64,000 bases of DNA from Ciceribacter lividus (lineage in GTDB: Bacteria; Pseudomonadota; Alphaproteobacteria; Rhizobiales; Rhizobiaceae), in NCBI RefSeq assembly GCF_003337715.1, contig NZ_QPIX01000008.1:124001-188000 (forward strand). The letters are read 5' to 3'. Under the pieces are notes generated by a model. That model saw only the letters and a program-made list of their open reading frames with translations, ran no database searches and was not told the DNA's origin. Of the stretch, positions 1-8,009 are shown in pieces. The translations under genes and the position numbers were made by a program. The number at the start of each line of letters is the position of its first letter. The first letter of the stretch is position 1.

Positions 1-305
1 AGACCCTGCTCGTCGGAGACTGTCCGATCCCTCTCGACCGCCCGTTCGAAGGCAGTACCTCCATCTCCATCCGTCCGGAGAAGCTGACCATATCGCGAGA
101 GCCGACGGGCGGCCTCTCCGGACGCATCAAGACGCGTGTCTTCCAAGGCGATCACTGGCTTTTCCAGATCGACACGCCAGCGGGCATGGCCACGGTCATC
201 CGGCCGAATGACGGCACGGCGGTCCCGGCGGAACATGATCTGGTCGGGCTGACCATCAAACCGGAAGACATCGTCTTTGCCCTCGCGTCAGGGAGCAAGC
301 CATGA
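1..305 (+). CDS. ABC transporter ATP-binding protein, C-terminal TOBE part (5' truncated by window edge)
   Basis: Only the last 100 or so residues are present. They read in frame from base 3 to a TGA at 303-305 and contain the IRPEKL motif typical of the TOBE_2 domain of PotA/FbpC-type ATPases, which contacts substrate or regulates the importer. The stop overlaps the start of the next permease (ATGA at 302-305), so this is the first visible gene of a pot-type importer operon. The nucleotide-binding domain lies left of the window. The substrate could be a polyamine, an opine or an amino acid derivative; the sequence does not decide. Confidence 0.85.
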   Translation, partial: TLLVGDCPIPLDRPFEGSTSISIRPEKLTISREPTGGLSGRIKTRVFQGDHWLFQIDTPAGMATVIRPNDGTAVPAEHDLVGLTIKPEDIVFALASGSKP

Positions 306-1156
306 GCCTCCGGCGCGAAGCCTATCTCCTCGCCGCCCCTGCGGTCCTTCTCTTTCTAGGGATCGTCGCCATTCCGCTCGTCATGACGCTGCTGCTTTCC
401 CTGCATGAATGGAGTTCGTCTGGTGGCATCACCGCGACGATCCAGCTCGGCAACTATCGGGAGGTCTTCTCGGACAGCTACTTCGCCGGGATATTTGCGC
501 GAACACTTCGTATTTCACTTGCGACGACGCTTGCCTGCATCCTTCTCGGCGTTCCGGAGGCCTATATCTTGCGCAGAATGCGCGAGCCGTGGCGCTCGGT
601 CATGATGGTGGTCATCATTGGACCGCTCCTTGTCTCGGTCGTCTCGCGGACGCTCGGCTGGGCGCTGATCCTGTCCGGCAATGGCCTGTTGTCTAAGCTT
701 CTGCTCGCGCTAGGACTGACCGGGACGCCGGTCTCGCTGATGTTTACCGAAGCGGGCGTCGTGATCGCGCTCACCCACGTGCTGGTCCCGTTCGTAGTGC
801 TCTCGGTCTCGGCCTCGCTCGGGCACATGGACCCGTCGATCGAACGGGCCGCCCAGTCCCTCGGTGCAGGGCAGTTCACGATCTTCCGCCGGATCGTCCT
901 TCCTCAGGCCATGCCGGGCATCCTTTCGGGCACCATCGTGGTCTTCACGCTGTCTGCGAGCGCATTCGCTACGCCGGCCATCATCGGCGGCCGGCGGCTG
1001 AAAGTCGCTGCGACACTCGCCTATGACGAATTCCTCAACACGCTCAACTGGCCGCTCGGCGCCGCCATTGCCGTCTTGCTGCTGATCGGCATCGTACTGC
1101 TCGTCGTCGGCTGGAATCGCTTTGTGGAACGGCGCTACATCCAGGTGTTCTCATGA
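302..1156 (+). CDS. ABC transporter permease, PotB/PotH type
   Basis: This 284-residue inner-membrane protein has an N-terminal transmembrane helix, a periplasmic loop and then five more predicted helices. The EAA loop sits near residues 180-200 (ERAAQSLGAGQFTIFRRIVLP), the signature that docks on the ATPase. Length and architecture match the first permease of the spermidine/putrescine (PotB) family. It overlaps the ATPase upstream and the next permease downstream by 4 bases each, indicating translational coupling. The substrate is unknown, but the flavoprotein dehydrogenase genes in the same operon suggest an imported amine or imino acid that is then oxidised. Confidence 0.9.
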   Translation: MSLRREAYLLAAPAVLLFLGIVAIPLVMTLLLSLHEWSSSGGITATIQLGNYREVFSDSYFAGIFARTLRISLATTLACILLGVPEAYILRRMREPWRSVMMVVIIGPLLVSVVSRTLGWALILSGNGLLSKLLLALGLTGTPVSLMFTEAGVVIALTHVLVPFVVLSVSASLGHMDPSIERAAQSLGAGQFTIFRRIVLPQAMPGILSGTIVVFTLSASAFATPAIIGGRRLKVAATLAYDEFLNTLNWPLGAAIAVLLLIGIVLLVVGWNRFVERRYIQVFS

Positions 1157-1953
1157 CGAAAAACGGCCCTCTCGCGCTCGTCTTCAACGCGCTCTTCGTG
1201 GTTTTCCTCGTTTCCCCCATGATGCTGGTCTGCCTCGTCGCCTTCACGTCGGAAGACTATCTGGCCCTGCCGACGAACGGCCTTTCCTTGCGCTGGTTTT
1301 ACCGCCTGGGTGAGTATCCCGAGTTCATGGAGTCCTTCCGGACGAGCCTCGGCGTCGCCCTGGCTTCCGCGATCCTTGCACTCCTCTTCGCGGTGCCGGC
1401 CGGCCTGGCCATTGCGCGCTACCGCTTCCCCGGACGTGAGACCTTGAACGCGCTGTTCATGTCGCCGCTGATGTTGCCGCACATCGTGCTCGGCATCGCC
1501 TTCCTCCGCTTCTACACGGAAATCGGCCTCTCCGGAACGACGGCCGGCCTGGTGATCGGCCACGTGGTTATCGTCTTTCCCTTTGCCATGAGAATTATCA
1601 TCGCCGGCGCCTCCGGCATGGACAAGCGGATCGAAGACGCGGCCGCCTCGCTCGGCGCAAGCCGCGTGACGATCTATCGGCGGATCATTCTGCCGCTGAT
1701 CGTTCCGGGCGTTGCAAGCGGATTTGCCTTGTCGTTCATCCAGAGTTTCGACGAAACCACGATGACGATCTTCGTGGCATCGCCCACCACGACGACTCTG
1801 CCCGTCAGGATGTTCAATTACATCCAGGATTCCATCGACCCTCTCATCTGCGCCGTTTCCGCCCTTCTTATCCTCCTGACGGTCATACTGATGATCGTTC
1901 TCGATCGGCTTTACGGGCTCGAACGCCTGTTCGTCGGCGAGGGCCGCTCATGA
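1153..1953 (+). CDS. ABC transporter permease, PotC/PotI type
   Basis: This 266-residue membrane protein is the second permease of the importer. It has about six hydrophobic segments and an EAA loop around residues 160-180 (EDAAASLGASRVTIYRRIILP). A phenylalanine-acidic stretch (FIQSFDETT) after the loop is typical of PotC-like permeases. It starts in ATGA overlap with the first permease and ends in ATGA overlap with the oxidoreductase at 1950, so importer and enzyme are co-translated. No substrate-binding protein gene is visible; it presumably lies left of base 1. Confidence 0.9.
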   Translation: MTKNGPLALVFNALFVVFLVSPMMLVCLVAFTSEDYLALPTNGLSLRWFYRLGEYPEFMESFRTSLGVALASAILALLFAVPAGLAIARYRFPGRETLNALFMSPLMLPHIVLGIAFLRFYTEIGLSGTTAGLVIGHVVIVFPFAMRIIIAGASGMDKRIEDAAASLGASRVTIYRRIILPLIVPGVASGFALSFIQSFDETTMTIFVASPTTTTLPVRMFNYIQDSIDPLICAVSALLILLTVILMIVLDRLYGLERLFVGEGRS

Positions 1954-3092
1954 GTGCGGTGTCTCGCAAGGAGAAGGCAGATGCTTCCGACGTGGTTATC
2001 ATTGGCGGAGGCGTCGTTGGAATGTGCGTGGCCTATGGGATCACGCGGCATGGCCTCAGCGTCACCGTGGTGGACGAAGGTGACGATGCGTTCCGCGCCT
2101 CGCGCGGCAATTTCGCGCTGGTGTGGGTCCAGGGCAAAGGTATCGACAATCCGGATTACGCGCGCTGGACGTCGGCGTCCGCAAATCTGTGGCAGAGCTT
2201 CGCCGCGGAGCTCTCCAACGAGGCCGAGATGCCGCTGTTCTACTCCCGGCCGGGAGGATTGATGGCCTGCCTCAGCGAGAACGAACTGGAGCGGAGGGTC
2301 GGCGCTCTCGAGCGGTTGCATCGTCGCGTGCCGGATACTGCCGGCTTCGACGTGCTCGATCACGCGCAGATGAAAAAGATGTTGCCGGCAATCGGGCCCG
2401 AGGTCGTCGGCGGCACCTATTGCGCCGCCGACGGCCATGTCAACGCGCTTCGGCTGCTTGCCGCCTTGCACAGGACGGCCGGCCGGCGAGGCGTCATCTA
2501 CCGGCCCGGGGAGCATGTCAGCCGGATCGCGGTGTCGAGCGATGGCTTTCGCATCCATCTCGGCGAGCGCGAACTCTTCGGCCGCAAGATCGTATTGACG
2601 GCGGGTCTCGGCAACAGAGATCTCGCACCTCAGCTCGGGCTCTACGCTCCATTGGTGCCGCAACGCGGCCAGATCATGGTGACGGAGAAACTGGAGCCTT
2701 TTCTCGATTACCCGCTGGGCACCATCCGTCAGACGAACGAAGGCGGGGTGATGATCGGCGATTCCAAAGAGGATGTCGGCTTCGACAAGGGAACCGACAG
2801 CCGCACGCTCGCAACGATCGCCATGCGCGCGATACGCACCTTTCCACGACTTGCCGGCGCGCAGGTCGTGAGAAGCTGGGGGGCCCTTCGCGTCATGAGC
2901 CCGGATGGCTACCCCATCTACGACCAGTCAAGGCAATGCCCCGGCGCCTACCTCGTCACCTGCCATAGCGGGATAACGCTTGCTGCAGCTCACGCAACGA
3001 TCATCGCCAAGGCCATCATAGCCGACGCCTGGCCCGAGACGCTCCATGCCTTCAGCGCAGAAAGATTCGACCATGTTCAGGAACCTGCTTAA
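1950..3092 (+). CDS. FAD-dependent oxidoreductase, DAO family (HcnC / D-hydroxyproline dehydrogenase-like subunit)
   Basis: This 380-residue protein has a Rossmann dinucleotide fold at residues 14-40 (IIGGGVVGMCVAYG followed by VVDEG) and the DAO-family C-terminal GxT region (CHSGITLAAAHA). In heterotrimeric dehydrogenases such as hydrogen cyanide synthase HcnABC, octopine/nopaline oxidases and D-hydroxyproline dehydrogenase, this is the catalytic amine- or imino-acid-oxidising subunit. The next two genes supply the small [2Fe-2S] protein and the second flavoprotein of the same complex. The 3' end overlaps the next gene by 20 bases. The physiological substrate is not determined by sequence. 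Confidence 0.85.
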   Translation: MSAVSRKEKADASDVVIIGGGVVGMCVAYGITRHGLSVTVVDEGDDAFRASRGNFALVWVQGKGIDNPDYARWTSASANLWQSFAAELSNEAEMPLFYSRPGGLMACLSENELERRVGALERLHRRVPDTAGFDVLDHAQMKKMLPAIGPEVVGGTYCAADGHVNALRLLAALHRTAGRRGVIYRPGEHVSRIAVSSDGFRIHLGERELFGRKIVLTAGLGNRDLAPQLGLYAPLVPQRGQIMVTEKLEPFLDYPLGTIRQTNEGGVMIGDSKEDVGFDKGTDSRTLATIAMRAIRTFPRLAGAQVVRSWGALRVMSPDGYPIYDQSRQCPGAYLVTCHSGITLAAAHATIIAKAIIADAWPETLHAFSAERFDHVQEPA

Positions 3093-3384
3093 GCAGGATC
3101 ATGCGATCACGCTTTCCGTCAACGGAAAGAGCGTCGCGGCCTGCACCGACGATACCGTTGCCACGGCCCTCTTGAAGAACGGCATCACCTCTTTTCGCAT
3201 GACGTCGGTCAGCGGTGCGGCGCGGGGACCGTACTGCTGCATGGGCGTGTGTTTCGAGTGCCTGGTCACCATCGATGGCGAGACCAACCGGCAGGCATGC
3301 CTAGTGCCGGTGACACCTGGAATGGCCATCGAAACCCATACGGACGGCAGCCAATCCAGCAAGGACCACGGTCATGACAGATAA
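3073..3384 (+). CDS. small (2Fe-2S)-binding subunit, HcnA/OoxA-like
   Basis: This 103-residue protein resembles the ferredoxin-like N-terminal domain of sarcosine oxidase alpha and HcnA. Around residues 55-80 it has a plant-type cluster motif, with cysteines in a CCMGVCFEC arrangement and a further distal Cys (RQACL). I chose the ATG at 3073 over 3046 because the family begins at this point and the longer form only reads back into the upstream gene. It likely passes electrons between the two flavoproteins of the complex. It overlaps the following gene by 11 bases. Confidence 0.85.
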   Translation: MFRNLLKQDHAITLSVNGKSVAACTDDTVATALLKNGITSFRMTSVSGAARGPYCCMGVCFECLVTIDGETNRQACLVPVTPGMAIETHTDGSQSSKDHGHDR

Positions 3385-4795
3385 GCCGATCGACCTCATC
3401 ATCGTCGGCGCGGGACCCGCCGGCATGTCGGCCGCGATCGAAGCGCGGCGCGCGGGCTTGAGTGTCTGCGTCATCGACGAAGGAATAGGTGTCGGCGGAC
3501 AGATATACCGATCGGTATTGAAGGAGAGACCCGAGCTCGCCTCGATCCTCGGTCGCGACTACCTCGCAGGACAGGAGCTGGCGCGAGAATTCCTCGCCTC
3601 CGGCTCCGACTACCTGGCAACTGGCACGGTCTTCATGATCGAGCGCGACGACAGCGATGACTTCCTGGTCGGCGTCACTCTCCCGGATGGTGCCTTGCAG
3701 TTGCGGGGCCGTTACCTCCTTATTGCCACGGGAGCACTGGAGCGGCCTTTTCCCGTCCGAGGCTGGACCTTGCCCGGCGTCATGACCGCCGGTGCAGCGC
3801 AGACCATGCTGAAATCCAGCGGCACCGTCCCTTCAGGCCGGATCTGTCTGGCCGGCTCTGGTCCGCTTCTCTTTCTCCTCGCGGTCCAGTACATCAGGGC
3901 CGGCGTCGAGATTACCGCCGTCCTCGACACGACACCATGGTCGAACTGGCTGGGAGCGGTTCCTTTCCTTCCGGCCTTCATGACAAGCCGCTACATGTGG
4001 AAGGGCATGAAGCTGCTCCGCGAAGTGGCCTCACATACCCCCGTCATCCGGGGCGTATCCGCCCTCGAAGCCCTGGGCGACGGCAGGCTGAACGGCGTTC
4101 GCTACGTCGCCGGCGGGAAGGAAAAGCGGCTTGATGTCGACACGCTTCTCCTGCATCTGGGCGCGGTTCCCCAGGTAAACCTCGCAATGTCGGCCGGCGC
4201 CAGGCATCACTGGAACGACAAGCGCCTGGCGTTTGAACCGATTCTCGATGAATGGGGCGAGACATCCGTCGAGAGGCTGTTCGTGGCGGGAGACAGTGCC
4301 GGGATCGACGGCGCGGAGGCGGCGGTCTGGCGCGGCATCCTCGCGGCCTCGCAGATCGTGAAAACCGTGCATTGTGCGAAAGCAGGGATCTGCCCGGACA
4401 GGCAGAAGCAGGCAAGGGCAGAACTCCGGAAAACGCTCCGCGGACGAAGGTTCCTCGACCGCCTCTATCGGCCACCGGTAAACTTCCGGACGTCGGCAGA
4501 CGATGTGATCGTATGCCGATGCGAAGAGGTCAGCGCAGGCGAGGTCCGCTCAATCGCAGCCGGCGGCGCCATCGGACCGAACCAGGTGAAGGCGTTCTCG
4601 CGTGCTGGCATGGGCCCCTGCCAGGGTCGCATGTGCGGGCTGACGATCTGCGAGCTCATTGCCGAGCAGACCGGCTCGCATCCGCAGGCGGTCGGATACA
4701 TGAATATCCGGGCGCCGGTGAAACCGGTCAGATTGGGCGAGATCGCCCGGATGCGGGAAGAAGGCGGGCACGCTGGCGGGGAACCGCAAGACTGA
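3374..4795 (+). CDS. FAD/NAD(P)-binding oxidoreductase with C-terminal BFD-like [2Fe-2S] domain (HcnB/OoxA-like)
   Basis: The 473-residue protein has an N-terminal FAD fold (IIVGAGPAGMSAA, residues 9-21), a second dinucleotide fold near residue 155 (CLAGSGPLLFLLAV) and a C-terminal BFD-like Fer2 domain from about residue 376. That domain carries the cysteines CRC and GPCQGRMC. This order matches the B subunit of HcnABC and the octopine/nopaline oxidases, which shuttles electrons to the respiratory chain. It is the last gene of the 1-4795 operon. A role in oxidising the compound carried by the upstream importer is inferred from context. Confidence 0.85.
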   Translation: MTDKPIDLIIVGAGPAGMSAAIEARRAGLSVCVIDEGIGVGGQIYRSVLKERPELASILGRDYLAGQELAREFLASGSDYLATGTVFMIERDDSDDFLVGVTLPDGALQLRGRYLLIATGALERPFPVRGWTLPGVMTAGAAQTMLKSSGTVPSGRICLAGSGPLLFLLAVQYIRAGVEITAVLDTTPWSNWLGAVPFLPAFMTSRYMWKGMKLLREVASHTPVIRGVSALEALGDGRLNGVRYVAGGKEKRLDVDTLLLHLGAVPQVNLAMSAGARHHWNDKRLAFEPILDEWGETSVERLFVAGDSAGIDGAEAAVWRGILAASQIVKTVHCAKAGICPDRQKQARAELRKTLRGRRFLDRLYRPPVNFRTSADDVIVCRCEEVSAGEVRSIAAGGAIGPNQVKAFSRAGMGPCQGRMCGLTICELIAEQTGSHPQAVGYMNIRAPVKPVRLGEIARMREEGGHAGGEPQD

Positions 4796-4859
4796 CTTGC
4801 GACGGGGAACTCGGTTGCTGCGAGATGCGGAACAGGTGCGGCGGTGATCTGGGCGACAT

Positions 4860-5081
4860 TCACCGCAGCTGCGTGCAGGTCTCGAGCGTGAGGGCCGCCC
4901 AGCCGGTCCAGAGGACGCCCGTCAACGACAAGGACGGCCAGCATTCGGGAGGCGCGGGCGTCGCGTAGGCGAAGGCGAAATGCCCCGTCCATAGGATGGG
5001 TCCAGCCAGGATGACCAGCATGGCACGCGTGGCGGAAATCTCCTCGACGGGCTCTTTCATGGCCTTCACCCGATCATCCAT
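4860..5081 (-). pseudogene. small membrane protein of an alternative cytochrome oxidase cluster (possible remnant)
   Basis: The 73-residue reading frame has a basic N-terminus and two hydrophobic segments (MLVILAGPILWTGHF and LTGVLWTGWAALTL). It resembles the small conserved membrane protein often encoded after fused cytochrome c oxidase I/III genes in rhizobia. It begins at or just after the end of the oxidase remnant (overlap 5066-5081, or a start at 5060), which preserves an operon junction. With the rest of the oxidase operon missing it is unlikely to be functional. Confidence 0.45.
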
Positions 5082-5296
5082 GGAAAGCCGTGAACCGGAA
5101 GAAGGCCAAGCAGGCTCTGGGCAACGGCATAGTGGTAAAGGAGCCTGTAATTGTCGAACGTCACACGACGCTGCCCATCGAGCTTGCCGGCAAAGCGTCG
5201 CGCGAGCGTGGACAAGCCCATGGTCACAAGGGCGAAGACGAGCTGGCCGAACAGGGCTGCTGCGAGATGGACCGAGGCGCCGTAGACGCTGTCTCC
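5066..5296 (-). pseudogene. C-terminal remnant of fused cytochrome c oxidase subunit I/III
   Basis: About 76 residues in one frame (from GDSVYGASVHLAAALFG to GLLPVHGFPWMIG, then stop) look like the extreme C-terminus of the fused subunit I+III of rhizobial CoxN/CtaD-like oxidases. The resemblance is strongest around RRVTFDNYRLLYHY. No upstream part of the subunit is present: the frame is joined at about 5297 to a livM fragment in a different frame. It is therefore a 3' scar of a deleted oxidase operon. Confidence 0.55.
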
Positions 5297-5297
5297 G

Positions 5298-5597
5298 GGG
5301 CACGTCGACACCGACAGTGCTCGCGGCGGTTTCCGAACGGTGAAGGGCCCGAAGCGCGCGGCCGGCCGGACTATCGTGCAGATAGAGCACCAACCACGCA
5401 CCCGTCAGCAGGCAGAGGCCATAGAAGAAATACCAGAATTCCGGAGCCGAAAGCTCAAGGCCGAGCTCCTTCAGTACCGGGCGGAAGCCGAGATCGGCGG
5501 CGGCAACACCGTCCGGGCCACTGGTCAGCCACGCCTCGCTCGAGAGCACCATGGAGACCATGGATGCCAAAGCAATGAAGGCCTGGAACACGATCAA
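5298..5597 (-). pseudogene. internal fragment of a LivM-type branched-chain amino acid permease
   Basis: One hundred residues match the middle of LivM: a hydrophobic helix, a SGPDGVAAADLGF loop, another helix, and the diagnostic SPAGRALRALHRSET...GVDVP region. The homologous part of the intact LivM at 10365-11390 reads GKAGRAWALIRRSEAA...GVDVP, so this is a divergent paralogue and not a copy. Both ends are missing, and at 5297 the sequence passes into the cytochrome oxidase remnant. Confidence 0.6.
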
Positions 5598-5828
5598 TCT
5601 GACAACGTCAACTCAGCTTGGACGTGCGGCGCTGGCAACGGATACTCTAAAACGGCGCTCACAAGCACAAATCCGGCGTTGAACTCCGAAAAATCCTAAA
5701 GGTCTTGAAAGGAAACGAACCAGCGCCGCGCACACTTCTTTTGAGTGAAGCTAAATCCAATTTTTCGCTCCATGACCCCATTTCAAAGGGGCGATACATA
5801 GTTTTATAGACTAGGCAATACTACGGAG
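5598..5828. other. intergenic region without recognisable gene
   Basis: About 230 bases lie between the livM remnant and the hpaC stop codon. The stretch from about 5690 to 5820 is AT-richer than its surroundings. No convincing reading frame, hairpin or promoter was seen. Confidence 0.5.
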
Positions 5829-6341
5829 CTATCCTCCGTAGCTTCCAGCCTCTGTTGGCACGTGCACGTAGTGCCGATCGAAATAAAGGAGCGCGTGTCC
5901 GTCACGACGGCACCTTATGTCTACCACTTCGCCAATGAGGATATTGTGCGTTCCGACTGGACGGGCCTCGGCCAACCGGCAATCGAAGGAAACGATGGCA
6001 TCCACGAGCGCCTGATTGCCGGAAGGGAGATTGGTCCAGTCGGCCGCGGCGTAACGTGCCTCCATGTCACTCTGCTGACCGGCGAATAGGCCGGCCAGAT
6101 CGCGGTGTTCCTGGGTCAGGACATTGACGCAGAACTGGCGGTTTTCGACGAAGAGACCGGTCTGCGAAGACCGCGAATTCATACAGACGAGAAGCGTCGG
6201 CGGCTCGTCGGTCACCGAACACATGGCGGTGGCGGTGAACCCGCCGCGCCCGGCGGGTCCGTTGGTGGTGATCACGTTGACCGGGGCGCAGACCCTGGCC
6301 ATCGCATTGCGAAACTCGGTCTTCGAAACGGAGATCGTCAT
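5829..6341 (-). CDS. hpaC: flavin reductase component of 4-hydroxyphenylacetate 3-monooxygenase
   Basis: This 170-residue protein belongs to the flavin reductase-like domain family (HpaC, NtaB, HsaB). Its signatures are RVCAPVNVITTNGPAGRGGFTATAMCSVTDEPPTLLVC near the N-terminus split over several strands, and FCVNVL in the middle. It supplies FADH2 to HpaB. I place the start at the ATG at 6341, which follows an AGGAGG-type ribosome binding site (about 6347-6352); the longer frame runs into hpaB. It lies 10 bases after hpaB and is clearly in its operon. It is the only HpaC candidate in the window, so it would also have to serve the second HpaB at 39887. Confidence 0.9.
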   Translation of the reverse strand: MTISVSKTEFRNAMARVCAPVNVITTNGPAGRGGFTATAMCSVTDEPPTLLVCMNSRSSQTGLFVENRQFCVNVLTQEHRDLAGLFAGQQSDMEARYAAADWTNLPSGNQALVDAIVSFDCRLAEARPVGTHNILIGEVVDIRCRRDGHALLYFDRHYVHVPTEAGSYGG

Positions 6342-6351
6342 AACCGTCCTC

Positions 6352-7914
6352 CTACTCTGCCGCATCGCGCAAGGCACGCAGGTCGTCCTGCGGCGGCATC
6401 CAGGTGTCGCCGGTCCAGCCGTTCTCGTCGTAGTCGGCCATGCACTGGTCGACGAGAGCCTCCATTTCCTTCAGGCGGCCGCCCCGTTCGGCGCCCTTGA
6501 GAACCTGCAGGCGGACCTCTTCGGGAGCGCCGGCATAGTTCAGCTCGTAGAGCGCATGGCGCCCGCCGAACTCGGTGCCCGTCGCATCCCACAGGAGCTT
6601 CATGATCTTGATGCGCTCGATATGGCCCATGTCGTTCGAGCCACGGACATATTGCGCGAGGTAGCGGTTGATGTCCGGGTTCTGGAAGTCCTTCGCTGAC
6701 GACGGCAGGTAGATCAGGCCGGAAGCCACGGTCCGCCGCACGATGTCGATCACCCTAGGATAGGCCTCGGACATGAAGGTACGGTAGCAGAGCGCCGCCT
6801 CGAGGTTAGGCAGGACGGCACCATTGGCCCACGGGATCGGATTGTGCGCCATGGCATTGGAAAACGTCCAGAACTGGTGGCGGATCGCGATGACCTCGCC
6901 CAGCATTGCCTGGTTGCCACGGAAGGCATCGCCGCCGGTGGCCCGGAGCGCCTTGGCGAGAAGCCCTGCCAGGAAATCCAGCTTTACGGCGAGACGCGTG
7001 CAACCCTGGAAGCAGTAGCCGTGCATGAAGCCGGACGCCGGGTGGAACGACAAAATCTTCGCCGCGTCGCGCAGCACGAGCACGTCTTCCCAGGGGACGA
7101 AGACATTGTCGAGCACGAGGATGGCGTCGTTCTCGTCGAAACGCGAGGAAAGCGGATAGTCGAACGGCTGCCCGACCGAATTCGCGGTCTGTTCGTAGGA
7201 GACGCGGCAGAACATCTTGATGCCGGGCGCATTCATCGGGACGATGAACATGACGGAGAGAGACGGATCCTCGGTCACGGTCGCCGAACTCTGGGCAAGG
7301 AAGTTGTAGTGGGTCAGGGCCGAGGAAGTCGCCACGACCTTGGCACCCGAGACATAGATGCCGGCATCGGTCTCCTTGGTGATGTGGACGAACACGTCCT
7401 TGACCGCATCCGCGGGCTTGTGGCGGTCGATCGGCGGATTGACGATCGCATGGTTCATGAACAGCACGGATTCCTGGGCACGCTTGTGCCAGGCGAGCGC
7501 GTTGTCCTTGAACGGTCCGTACCAGTCGGCATTGGCGCCGAGCGTGTTCATCAGCGCCGCCTTGTAGTCGGCCGTGCGCCCCATCCAGCCATAGGACATG
7601 CGCGCCCAGTCGGCGATGGCGCCTTGCTGGGCGACCAGTTCTTCCGAGGACTTGGCGACGCGGAAATATTTATGCGTATAGCCCCCGGATCCGGTGTCGG
7701 TCGGCGAGGTCAGACGCGCCTTGGTCTTTTCGTCGTGCAACGCATCGTACATGCGCGCGATGGAGCGGGCCGAATTGCGCATCGAAGGATGCGTCGTGAC
7801 GTCGGCGATGCGCTCGCCGTTGATGTAGACTTCGCGACCGTCTCGGAGGCTCGCGAGGTACTCCGCACCAGTGAACGGACGCGTCTTGTCTTTCCGGTAA
7901 TCTTCTGAACGCAT
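6352..7914 (-). CDS. hpaB: 4-hydroxyphenylacetate 3-monooxygenase oxygenase component
   Basis: The 520-residue protein aligns by eye along its whole length with Escherichia coli HpaB (520 aa). Shared blocks include RPFTGAEYLASLRDGRE, NHAIVNPPIDRH, KETDAGIYVSGAKVVATSSALTHYN split over adjacent segments, DYPLSSRFDENDAI, SGLIYLPSSAKD and YVRGSNDMGHIERIKI. It hydroxylates 4-hydroxyphenylacetate to 3,4-dihydroxyphenylacetate using FADH2 and O2 in the cytoplasm. The start has a strong GGAGG ribosome binding site. It is divergent from an AraC regulator at 8010 and followed by hpaC. Confidence 0.95.
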   Translation of the reverse strand: MRSEDYRKDKTRPFTGAEYLASLRDGREVYINGERIADVTTHPSMRNSARSIARMYDALHDEKTKARLTSPTDTGSGGYTHKYFRVAKSSEELVAQQGAIADWARMSYGWMGRTADYKAALMNTLGANADWYGPFKDNALAWHKRAQESVLFMNHAIVNPPIDRHKPADAVKDVFVHITKETDAGIYVSGAKVVATSSALTHYNFLAQSSATVTEDPSLSVMFIVPMNAPGIKMFCRVSYEQTANSVGQPFDYPLSSRFDENDAILVLDNVFVPWEDVLVLRDAAKILSFHPASGFMHGYCFQGCTRLAVKLDFLAGLLAKALRATGGDAFRGNQAMLGEVIAIRHQFWTFSNAMAHNPIPWANGAVLPNLEAALCYRTFMSEAYPRVIDIVRRTVASGLIYLPSSAKDFQNPDINRYLAQYVRGSNDMGHIERIKIMKLLWDATGTEFGGRHALYELNYAGAPEEVRLQVLKGAERGGRLKEMEALVDQCMADYDENGWTGDTWMPPQDDLRALRDAAE

Positions 7915-8009
7915 GGGGTGCTCCTCCCTCTAAATCCTGACAAACGTTAAATCCGGTGCTGGCTCGGGACCATGGACAAAGAGACCAATTCGCTGGTACT
8001 TTTTCCGGC
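7915..8009. promoter_or_regulatory. divergent promoter region between hpaBC and an AraC regulator
   Basis: The 95 bases between the two starts hold the hpaB ribosome binding site (GGGAGGAG on the minus strand) and, at 7938-7952, the string TGACAAACGTTAAAT. It combines an octamer also found upstream of the FeaR-like gene (17793-17803, reverse strand) with a GTTAAAT half-site identical to one arm of the hpaR palindrome at 24923-24938. Both resemblances are short and could be chance. Confidence 0.45.
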
